From the NCBI RefSeq assembly GCF_015476115.1, contig NZ_CP064295.1:3280001-3344000 (forward strand): a DNA stretch of 64,000 nt. Direction: 5' to 3'. The number at the start of each line of letters is the position of its first letter. Positions within the stretch are counted from its first letter, which is position 1. Both the position numbers and the translations under genes were made by a program. The notes below the pieces were generated by a model. It saw only the letters and a list, made by a program, of their open reading frames with translations. It was not told where the DNA came from and did no database searches. Source of the DNA: Aegicerativicinus sediminis (GTDB lineage Bacteria; Bacteroidota; Bacteroidia; Flavobacteriales; Flavobacteriaceae). Below, piece by piece: positions 38,801 to 45,775 of this stretch.

Positions 38801-38850
38801 GTTATCCTGTACCTGTGATTTCATCATTAGGCTTTGTCGTAACCTTTTAA
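35827..38850 (+). CDS. SusC/RagA-family TonB-dependent glycan importer
   Basis: A 1007-residue outer-membrane transporter. It has a signal peptide (ending ITGFSQ), a carboxypeptidase-D-like N-terminal domain (RTITGTVTGADDGMPLPGVNV, residues about 21-105), a plug domain (EVVVIGYGTAQKRDLTGS, then PLFVVDGIF and VLKDASSLAIFGVKGANGV) and a 22-strand barrel ending in an aromatic residue (SSLGFVVTF). It pairs with the SusD lipoprotein that starts 10 bp downstream. Together they bind and import oligosaccharides released at the cell surface. Length is normal for the family. Confidence 0.96.
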   Translation: MNVKKYLLLVFLLLGITGFSQERTITGTVTGADDGMPLPGVNVLIQGSTRGTTTDFDGNYSIEVSTGEILEFSYVGFITQNITITSQNQLDVVLQTDVQSLDEVVVIGYGTAQKRDLTGSIVKVDGDVVADKPATNPVASLQGRVSGLSVVNSGRLGQEPDIRIRGTSSRYNTKPLFVVDGIFADDISFVNPNDIESIEVLKDASSLAIFGVKGANGVIIVTTKQAKAGKLTVNLNTSIGIKNIVGEPDMADAALFTELYNERLSNEGLSPFGYYDLFTGDTDWVDTISNESAIIQINNVSIQSATEKNKISFGMGYRFEEGLIKNENFRRFTVNINDEFKINDNIKVGVTFKGLKDKLPNQGSFSSSLNATPIVDPIHRDSREEYDGLYNQLPLEIGGAQIGNPLLVANVTKNKAISERYQFVGSMFAEINFWKNFTFRANFYGDYASGKSRNYTPIVPIYVSETDEIDNFNGTQLTRVSQSTYNNINFQQEYLLSYKRDFDLHGVTATLGYTTTENKVESISGSVQHDPSVGRIPDDPRFWYVGVFPYGDPTSRTSSSGQFDRATTSILGRVLYNYDGKYLINASYRNDATSQLAPDNRNQDFWSVGAGWVMSRESFLEDVESLNLLKLKGSIGQLGNQYVPVNYPFYPGVNEGATAVFGENVIPGYVQRFEENPDLQWETVRLWEAGFESQWFNNRLTFNANYYNRLTENLLVFVDIGTAQFFDNSGEIENNGFELELDWSNTSESGDFNYSIGGNLTTINNEVLSTREDAAIFAGAASRTITGQPIGHFYGYIVEGLYQSNAHIAESPVSTLGNYGPGDFRYKDVNGDNQITPADRTVIGNPTPDFTYGFYTNFEYKRFFLNVDFQGVYGNEIYRNWGNGNSFAQFNYRADRANRWTQSGSSNWEPRLYDASEYNRLPSTYMIEDGSYIRIRNLQFGYNFNPDKFSVLGIQQMKLFANIQNLYTWKHNSGFSPEAGGSPIAFGIDGGGYPVPVISSLGFVVTF

Positions 38851-38860
38851 AAAAATAGAG

Positions 38861-40327
38861 ATGAACAAGATAAATTTTAACAAAATAGTTTTAATAACTC
38901 TCTTTGGGCTCTTTCCTTTTATATCGTGCAACGACGACTTTTTGGACAGATTGCCATTAGGTGAGGTAGCCAACCCAGAAGAATTGGGAGTTGGTGGACA
39001 AGAAACTGCCGTATTCGGTATTTATTCATTGATGAGATCAACGGGGGTAGGCCAATGGCAACGTTATTGGTTTGGAAGTATTCGTTCCGATGATGCGGCA
39101 AAGGGTAGTACTTCAGGGGATTCTGCTGCGAATGGTACAGCTTTTAATGACTTTGATTATGTTGCTACAAATGGTTTAAGCACCAGTTGGTGGAACGGAC
39201 ATTATACCATCATTTTTGCATGTAATGAAGTTATTAATACATTAAATGAAACTGGTGCAACTGATCCTGGAAGCTTAATTAATGAATCTGAGGCCAAGGT
39301 CATTAGAGCCTGGATGTATTTTGAATTGAGAAGAGACTATGGTGAAGTTCCAATTATTACTGCGACCATTGATAATCCGGAAGATGCTATTGCCGCCAAG
39401 TCTCCGGTCACTGCAATTGACCAATTGATAGAAGAGGATTTAAAATTTGCTGCTCAATATCTTCCTTTAGTATGGGAGGCATTTCCTGGAAGAGCCACTT
39501 CTGGATTTGCAAATTCTTTGTTGGCCAAATTATACTTATACCAAGGACAATGGCAAAAGGCGTATGACAAAGCAGTGGAGGTTATAGATACAGGTGTTTA
39601 CCAACTAGATCCAGATTTAGTGAATTTGTTTGAAATAGGAGGTGACAACGGTGTTGAATCAATTTTTGAAATTCAACAATTGGTTACTGACAACCAAAAT
39701 TATGCAGACAATTATTATGTTTCCCAAGGAGTTAGGGGAACTGGTGTTTGGAATTTAGGTTGGGGATTTAATGTTCCTACTCAGGATTTGGTTGATACGT
39801 TTGAAAATGGTGATAGAAGAAAAGCAAATACAATTTTAGAATCAGGTGAAGATGATGGTGGATTCGGTAGTGGAACCTTGCCCGAATCGCCACCGTTGGC
39901 ACAACCCTATTGGAATAAAAAGGCATATACTAAACTTGCAGTTAGAACCCAGTTTAGCATGAACGGAAATCGCTGGGAGAATATAAAAATTGTGAGATAT
40001 GCCGACGTTATTCTAATGGCAGCTGAGGCGGCCAATGAATTAGGGATGATGAGTGAAGCCGCATTTTATCTTAATCAGATACGGACAAGGGCAGGTTTAG
40101 GAAACACTTCAGCGGCGGATCAATCTGAGATGAGAGTTGCTATCAAACATGAAAGACGTGTGGAATTTGCTTTGGAAGAGTATAGATTTTACGATTTAGT
40201 AAGATGGGGGGATGCTAGTACAGTATTAGCACCCTTAGGTTACGAGCCAAGAAATGCCCTTTTTCCTATTCCTCAAGAGGCTATAGATCAATCGGGTGGT
40301 GTATTAGTACAGAATCCAGATTATTAA
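38861..40327 (+). CDS. SusD/RagB-family glycan-binding lipoprotein
   Basis: A 488-residue surface lipoprotein with signal GLFPFISC and mature start CNDDFLDRLPLGEV, the family hallmark. TPR-like helices and the C-terminal SusD motifs follow (YADVILMAAEAANELGM, YLNQIRTRAGL, IKHERRVEFALEEYRFYDLVRW). It forms the lid over the SusC barrel and contacts the glycan. Its short spacing after susC shows co-transcription. Confidence 0.96.
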   Translation: MNKINFNKIVLITLFGLFPFISCNDDFLDRLPLGEVANPEELGVGGQETAVFGIYSLMRSTGVGQWQRYWFGSIRSDDAAKGSTSGDSAANGTAFNDFDYVATNGLSTSWWNGHYTIIFACNEVINTLNETGATDPGSLINESEAKVIRAWMYFELRRDYGEVPIITATIDNPEDAIAAKSPVTAIDQLIEEDLKFAAQYLPLVWEAFPGRATSGFANSLLAKLYLYQGQWQKAYDKAVEVIDTGVYQLDPDLVNLFEIGGDNGVESIFEIQQLVTDNQNYADNYYVSQGVRGTGVWNLGWGFNVPTQDLVDTFENGDRRKANTILESGEDDGGFGSGTLPESPPLAQPYWNKKAYTKLAVRTQFSMNGNRWENIKIVRYADVILMAAEAANELGMMSEAAFYLNQIRTRAGLGNTSAADQSEMRVAIKHERRVEFALEEYRFYDLVRWGDASTVLAPLGYEPRNALFPIPQEAIDQSGGVLVQNPDY

Positions 40328-40346
40328 AATTTAAAATCAAATTCCA

Positions 40347-42083
40347 ATGAGAATGAAAAATATAAATTTGTTTCAATATACAACCGCATTAGTCTTCACA
40401 ATTTTCTTTGTTGTGACGGGTTGTCAAAATTTCGATGAACCACCTTTTGGAGATTTTCCATTAGATGGCCCCGAAATCACTCTAACATTTCCGAATCCGA
40501 ATGGTTCAACTATTATAAGGTCGGTGGAACCTATTACCTCAATAATTATGGATTTTTCAGTATCAGATGATATTGCTATATCGAATATCATTGTACAGTT
40601 TGACGGAACTGAAATAGCAAATATGAGTGAATTTACTGATCCAAAAATGGTGGACATAGATGATTTGTTATATGACAATGTAAATACTGGAAGCCATACA
40701 GTTACAATAACAGCGATAGATTCAGACGGGAATGAGGACATTGTAACAACAACCTTTATAAAGGAAGATACTCCTCCTTATAATCCACTATTTGGAGAGA
40801 TCTTCTATATGAGTTTTGAGGATACTTATACCGACTTAGTTTCCAATACGGACGCTACATCGGTAGGTTCACCTACTTTTGGAGAGGGTAAAATTGGCCA
40901 GGCCTATGATGGTGCTGCTGATTCTAGATTAGAATTCCCTTCTGAAGGATTAGCTCAAGGCACAAGTTTCAGTACAACTTTTTGGCTAAAAATTGATCCA
41001 TCTGATGGTAGGTCTGGTATAATAAATATATCAACACCAACCCCTGCTGGACCAGCAGATAAATCGAGTGGATTTGGTTTAATAAGAGAAGGGGGAGCTG
41101 ATTCTCAAAGATTTATTCTATTGGCAGGCAATGGTTCAGGTACGACTTGGGTTAACCCTGGAGCTCCTGCCACAATAGATCCTACCTTAAATCAATGGGT
41201 ACATTTTGGGATTACCTTCTCAGATAGTAAAGCATCTTTGTATATGGATGGTAAATTGGTGGGTCAAAGTGATTTTACTGGTATTGATTGGACTGGAGTT
41301 GGAGATTTGGTAATTATGTCTGGTGATCCAAACTTTAATGGATGGAATCACAAAACCGAGAAAGGTCTTATGGATGAATTGAGAATTTATGATAGAACAC
41401 TTTCTGAAAGTGACATCCAAACTATAATGGTTAAAGAGCAAGCCGCCTTTTATATGAATTTTGATGATACTTATATGGACCTTGTTTCTAATACTGATGC
41501 TACTATAGTTGGTTCCCCGTCTTTTGATGATGGTGTTTTTGGTAAAGCATATAAAGGTGCTGCTGATTCACGATTGGAATTTCCTTCAGAAGGACTGGCA
41601 CAAGGAACTAGCTTTAGTACAACCTTCTGGTTAAAAATTGATCCATCTGATGGTAGGTCTGGTATAATAAATATATCAACACCAACCCCTGCTGGACCAG
41701 CAGATAAATCGAGTGGATTTGGTTTAATAAGAGAAGGGGGGGCTGATTCTCAGAGATTTATTCTATTGGCAGGCAATGGTTCAGGTACAACTTGGGTTAA
41801 CCCTGGAGCTCCAGCCACAATAGATCCAACCCTAAATCAATGGGTACATTTTGGTATTACATTCTCAGATAGTAAAGCCACTTTATATATGGATGGTGAA
41901 TTGGTAGGTCAGAGTGATTTTACTGGTATAGATTGGACAGGCGTTGGTGATTTGGTCATTATGTCTGGCGATCCAAACTTTAATGGATGGAATCACAAAA
42001 CCGAGAAAGGTCTTATGGATGACTTGTATATTTTCCATAAAACTTTAACCCAAGAAGAAATCCGGTCCATGGTTAATGATTAA
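40347..42083 (+). CDS. Surface glycan-binding-type lipoprotein with Ig-like and two LamG-like domains
   Basis: A 578-residue lipoprotein (signal ending VVTGC). An Ig-like domain (residues about 38-140, GPEITLTFPNPNG...HTVTITAIDSDGNED) is followed by two concanavalin A/LamG-like domains (about 153-365 and 368-578) that are nearly identical to each other. Motifs such as FSTTFWLKIDPSDGRSGI, QWVHFGITFSDSKA and LYMDG mark LamG-like jelly rolls. Directly after susCD, this is the position of SGBP proteins that capture polysaccharide at the surface. No catalytic residues are evident. Confidence 0.8.
   Translation: MRMKNINLFQYTTALVFTIFFVVTGCQNFDEPPFGDFPLDGPEITLTFPNPNGSTIIRSVEPITSIIMDFSVSDDIAISNIIVQFDGTEIANMSEFTDPKMVDIDDLLYDNVNTGSHTVTITAIDSDGNEDIVTTTFIKEDTPPYNPLFGEIFYMSFEDTYTDLVSNTDATSVGSPTFGEGKIGQAYDGAADSRLEFPSEGLAQGTSFSTTFWLKIDPSDGRSGIINISTPTPAGPADKSSGFGLIREGGADSQRFILLAGNGSGTTWVNPGAPATIDPTLNQWVHFGITFSDSKASLYMDGKLVGQSDFTGIDWTGVGDLVIMSGDPNFNGWNHKTEKGLMDELRIYDRTLSESDIQTIMVKEQAAFYMNFDDTYMDLVSNTDATIVGSPSFDDGVFGKAYKGAADSRLEFPSEGLAQGTSFSTTFWLKIDPSDGRSGIINISTPTPAGPADKSSGFGLIREGGADSQRFILLAGNGSGTTWVNPGAPATIDPTLNQWVHFGITFSDSKATLYMDGELVGQSDFTGIDWTGVGDLVIMSGDPNFNGWNHKTEKGLMDDLYIFHKTLTQEEIRSMVND
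40805..42080 (+). repeat. Tandem 645-bp duplication encoding the two LamG-like domains
   Basis: Unit 1 is about 40805-41449 and unit 2 about 41450-42080. Matching blocks sit exactly 645 bp apart (for example ATGTCTGG at 41316 and 41961). A central stretch of about 100 bp, from roughly 40988 and 41633, is identical, while the unit ends differ. This suggests recent gene conversion or a recent duplication. Confidence 0.85.
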
Positions 42084-42137
42084 GGATAAAGTTAAAGACG
42101 CATACTAAATAATAGTTTGGTATTATTCAAAAAATAG

Positions 42138-42169
42138 CCTTCTCACTAAATTTTTGTTTGGTGAGAAGG
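42138..42169 (+). terminator. Hairpin between the binding-protein genes and the GH genes
   Basis: Stem CCTTCTCAC / GTGAGAAGG (9 bp) with a 14-nt loop, followed by TTCTTAAAAAT. It lies in the 119-bp gap between the LamG gene and the first GH144 gene. The T-run is poor, so it is probably a partial terminator or an mRNA-stabilising hairpin that lets susCD outnumber the enzymes. Confidence 0.5.
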
Positions 42170-42202
42170 TTCTTAAAAATCCATTTTAATAAAATAATTA
42201 TC

Positions 42203-43579
42203 ATGCGCAGTTTAAGATTTTTATATACTGCAGTCTATCTTTTACTCCTAATTTTTGTAGCCTGTAAGAATGAAAAGAACGATCTTTCAACAGATCAGGT
42301 AGAGGTTCAAAATGATTACCGACAATTATCTGATGAATCTTTGTTGGATACCATCCAGTTCCAAACCTTCAATTATTTTTGGGAGGGTGCTGAACCCAAC
42401 TCTGGTATGGCTAGAGAGCGTCTTCATATGGATAATGTATATCCGACATCCCCAAAAAATACAGTGACGATTGGTGGTTCTGGATTCGGAGTTATGGCAA
42501 TTATTGTTGGTATTGATAGAGGATTTATAACAAGGGAAGAAGGTTTAAATAGATTATTAAAAATAGCCGAATTTTTAGAAGAAGCTGATCGTTTCCATGG
42601 TGCCTGGCCACATTGGCTTAATGGAGAAACTGGTAAAGTGGTTCCTTTTAGTAAAAAGGATACTGGTGGAGACTTGGTTGAAACTGCATTTTTAATTGAA
42701 GGTTTGCTTGCCGTTTCAGAATACTTTAAAAATGGCAATGAAAAAGAACAAGAATTAGTTTCTAAAATAGAGAAACTATGGAAGGATGTCGAATGGAATT
42801 GGTATACAAAGGGTGGTGAAAATGTACTTTATTGGCATTGGTCTCCTACAGATAATTGGGATATGAATTTTCCGGTTGGTGGATATAATGAATGTCTCAT
42901 AATGTATATTTTGGCGGCTTCTTCACCAACCCATCCTATAAAAAAGGAAGTCTATGAAAAAGGTTGGGCCTTGGGTGGAAATATTGTTTCCAAGGATTCA
43001 ATGTATAATATGCCATTGGTATTAAATTATTATGAGCATAATGATAGTCCCATTGGTCCACTTTTTTGGGCTCATTACTCTTACGTCGGCCTAGACCCCA
43101 ACGGATTGAAGGATGAGTATGCCGATTATGAAGTATTAACTAGAAACCATGCAAAAATTCATCATGCATACGCTGTAGAAAACCCTAAAAATTTTGAGGG
43201 ATATGGTGATAGTCTTTGGGGACTTACCTCATCTTATTCTATAAATGGTTATGCTGGCCATAGGCCAGGCAATGATTTAGGTGTTATTGCACCTACAGCC
43301 GCTTTATCCTCATTTCCATATACACCAAATGAAAGTATGAAAATGCTAAAACATCTATATGCCAAGCATGATTCATTAATTGGAAAGTATGGCCCTTATG
43401 ATGCTTTTAGTTTACAGGATGATTGGTATTTGCCAAGATATTTGGCAATTGATCAAGGGCCTATCCCTGTTATGATTGAAAATTATCGATCTGGTCTATT
43501 ATGGAAATTATTTATGCAGAATAAAGATGTACAGAATGGTCTTAAAAAGTTAAAGTTTTCCTCTCCCCATATAGATTAA
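42203..43579 (+). CDS. GH144-type (endo-beta-1,2-glucanase family) lipoprotein, copy 1
   Basis: A 458-residue lipoprotein; start ATG 42203 gives MRSLRFLYTAVYLLLLIFVAC as a signal-peptidase II signal. An upstream in-frame start at 42158 would spoil it. The body is an (alpha/alpha)6 glycoamylase-like domain (PF10091 type) with LLDTIQFQTFNYFWEGAEP, ADRFHGAWPHWLNGETG, DTGGDLVETAFLIEGLL, YWHWSPTDNWDMNF, WAHYSYVGLDPNG and IENYRSGLLWKLF. GH144 enzymes cleave beta-1,2-glucan internally. Members with exo activity releasing sophorose are also known. It lies 3 bp before copy 2, from which it differs throughout. Confidence 0.82.
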   Translation: MRSLRFLYTAVYLLLLIFVACKNEKNDLSTDQVEVQNDYRQLSDESLLDTIQFQTFNYFWEGAEPNSGMARERLHMDNVYPTSPKNTVTIGGSGFGVMAIIVGIDRGFITREEGLNRLLKIAEFLEEADRFHGAWPHWLNGETGKVVPFSKKDTGGDLVETAFLIEGLLAVSEYFKNGNEKEQELVSKIEKLWKDVEWNWYTKGGENVLYWHWSPTDNWDMNFPVGGYNECLIMYILAASSPTHPIKKEVYEKGWALGGNIVSKDSMYNMPLVLNYYEHNDSPIGPLFWAHYSYVGLDPNGLKDEYADYEVLTRNHAKIHHAYAVENPKNFEGYGDSLWGLTSSYSINGYAGHRPGNDLGVIAPTAALSSFPYTPNESMKMLKHLYAKHDSLIGKYGPYDAFSLQDDWYLPRYLAIDQGPIPVMIENYRSGLLWKLFMQNKDVQNGLKKLKFSSPHID

Positions 43580-43582
43580 CCT

Positions 43583-44977
43583 ATGTTATCCAAACCTTTT
43601 ACATTTTTAATTTTTTTATGTCTATTAATAGCTTCAATTTCCTGCAGTAGTAGCGACAGTCCTGAAAAGGAACCCCCTATAGTAGAAAATCCAGGTGGGG
43701 GTGGTGATGGAGGCAATACCATTGACCCATTAACTGATGAAGAGATGATGGATTTGGTACAGTCAGAAACGTTTAAATATTTTTGGGATTTTGCTCAATC
43801 TAGTTCTGGGGCCGCCAGAGAACGTTACCATCCTACAAATCCAACTTTAAACCAAGAGGTTGTTACAATTGGAGGTACTGGATTTGGGTTAATGGCCATT
43901 TTGGTTGGCATTGAGCGCGGATATATTTCAAGGTCAGAAGCTGTTACAAGACTTCAAAAGATTACCGACTTTTTAGAAACCTCTGATCGCTTTCATGGGG
44001 CTTGGCCGCATTGGCTTAATGGTAATAGCGGAAATGTACTTCCGTTTAGTGAAAAAGATAATGGCGGTGATTTGGTTGAAACTGCATTTTTGGTTCAAGG
44101 TTTAATATGTGTTTATGAATATTTTAAAGAGGGTAGCGATCAAGAAAAAGTATTGGCTAATAAAGCTGATAATTTATGGAAAGGTGTTGAATGGAGCTGG
44201 TATACCAATAATGAAGAGGTTTTGCATTGGCATTGGAGTCCAAATTATAATTTTGATATAAATTTTGAACTTAGAGGGTATAATGAAGTTTTAATAACTT
44301 ACATACTTGCCGCTGCATCTCCAAATTATTCAATTACATCAGATGTTTACTTCAAAGGTTGGGCAAGAGGAGGAAATATTATTTCTAGCAATACCCAATA
44401 TGGGTACCCTTTGATTTTGAAGCATAATGGATCAGAGACTTATGGGGGACCTTTATTTTGGGCTCATTATTCATATTTGGGGTTAGATCCTAGAAACTTG
44501 AAAGATCAATTTGCCAATTTTTGGAATGTAAATTCCTACCACACAAATATTAATTATCAATACTGTGTTGCAAATCCAGGCAATTTTGAAGATTATGGAC
44601 CCGATTGTTGGGGTTTAACAGCAAGCTATAGTAGAAACACTGATGGTTCTTTTGGTTATCATGCGCATAGGCCAGGAGATGACAAAGGTGTAATTTCCCC
44701 AACTGCTGCAATTAGCTCTATTCCGTACACTCCTCAAAAATCATTGGCCGCAATGCACTATTTTTATCAAAACAAAGATAAATTATTGGGACCTGCTGGA
44801 TTTTTTGATGCTTTTAGTCCTGAAAATAATTATTGGGTTGCTAACGCTTATTTGGCTATAGATCAAGGCCCCCAAATTATTATGATTGAAAATCATAGAA
44901 CCGCATTGTTATGGAATTTATTTATGCAGAATGAGGATGTGAAAAAAGGATTAGACAAACTTGGTTTTACCTATTAA
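43583..44977 (+). CDS. GH144-type (endo-beta-1,2-glucanase family) lipoprotein, copy 2
   Basis: A 464-residue lipoprotein (LCLLIASISC) with a Gly/Asp/Asn-rich linker (residues 30-50) typical of surface-exposed Bacteroidota lipoproteins. The catalytic domain repeats the motifs of copy 1 (SETFKYFWDFAQ, SDRFHGAWPHWLNGNSG, DNGGDLVETAFLVQGLI, HWHWSPNYNFDINF, WAHYSYLGLDPR, IENHRTALLWNLF). The linker suggests this copy faces outward, while copy 1 has a shorter tether. The two copies may split endo and exo roles. Confidence 0.82.
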   Translation: MLSKPFTFLIFLCLLIASISCSSSDSPEKEPPIVENPGGGGDGGNTIDPLTDEEMMDLVQSETFKYFWDFAQSSSGAARERYHPTNPTLNQEVVTIGGTGFGLMAILVGIERGYISRSEAVTRLQKITDFLETSDRFHGAWPHWLNGNSGNVLPFSEKDNGGDLVETAFLVQGLICVYEYFKEGSDQEKVLANKADNLWKGVEWSWYTNNEEVLHWHWSPNYNFDINFELRGYNEVLITYILAAASPNYSITSDVYFKGWARGGNIISSNTQYGYPLILKHNGSETYGGPLFWAHYSYLGLDPRNLKDQFANFWNVNSYHTNINYQYCVANPGNFEDYGPDCWGLTASYSRNTDGSFGYHAHRPGDDKGVISPTAAISSIPYTPQKSLAAMHYFYQNKDKLLGPAGFFDAFSPENNYWVANAYLAIDQGPQIIMIENHRTALLWNLFMQNEDVKKGLDKLGFTY

Positions 44978-44979
44978 AT

Positions 44980-45774
44980 ATGAATGACTTACATAAAATA
45001 TTAAAGGGAATACTAATAACCGTTTTTTTTGCTTCACAGTTTATCTGTGGTCAAAATACGGAACTGTTTTTGAAGGAACAATTTATTCAGGGTAATGACA
45101 CTTTAAACTATCGAATACTTTTTCCAAAGAATTTTGATCAATCCAAAAAATATCCAATGATGTTGTTTTTACACGGTGCGGGCGAGCGTGGTTCAAATAA
45201 TGAATCTCAGTTGGTACATGGAAGTAAGATATTCCTAGATGAGCAAAACAGGAATTCCTTTCCAGCAATTGTCGTATTTCCTCAATGCCCAAAAATGGAT
45301 TATTGGGCCCAAGTTGATGTAAATAGGGATGTCCAACCATTTACTTTCGATTACAATTTAGATAAAGGACCTACTAGGAGCTTAAAACTTGTTATGGATT
45401 TGGTAAACAGTTTTGCAAGTAAAGCTTTTGTAGATACTTCTAAAATGTTTGTTGGTGGTTTATCTATGGGGGGGATGGGAACTTATGAAATCCTTTTCCG
45501 CATGCCTGAAACCTTTGCCGCAGCATTTGCAATTTGTGGGGGAGGAGACCCAATAGGTGCGGAAAAATATGCCAATAAAACAAATTTATGGATCTTTCAC
45601 GGTTCAATTGATGATATAGTAGCCCCCCAATTATCTTTAAATATGGCTAAATCCATTTTGGATAACGGAGGAAATCCTAATATTACCTTTTACGCTAAGG
45701 ATAATCATAATAGTTGGGATTCAGCTTTCGCAGAACCTAATTTAATTCCTTGGCTTTTTTCAAATTCAAAATAA
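44980..45774 (+). CDS. Alpha/beta-hydrolase esterase of the PUL (CE1/dienelactone-hydrolase-like)
   Basis: A 264-residue secreted enzyme with a signal peptide (ending FICGQ). It shows an LFLHGAGERG oxyanion segment (about residue 62), nucleophile Ser162 in GGLSMGGMG, an Asp in HGSIDDIVAP (211 or 212) and His243 in DNHNSWD, a complete triad. This family includes polysaccharide deacylases (acetyl or feruloyl) and polyhydroxybutyrate-depolymerase-like esterases. Set between GH144 and GH3, 2 bp from each, it probably removes an acyl group from the glycan. Confidence 0.82.
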   Translation: MNDLHKILKGILITVFFASQFICGQNTELFLKEQFIQGNDTLNYRILFPKNFDQSKKYPMMLFLHGAGERGSNNESQLVHGSKIFLDEQNRNSFPAIVVFPQCPKMDYWAQVDVNRDVQPFTFDYNLDKGPTRSLKLVMDLVNSFASKAFVDTSKMFVGGLSMGGMGTYEILFRMPETFAAAFAICGGGDPIGAEKYANKTNLWIFHGSIDDIVAPQLSLNMAKSILDNGGNPNITFYAKDNHNSWDSAFAEPNLIPWLFSNSK

Positions 45775-45775
45775 C

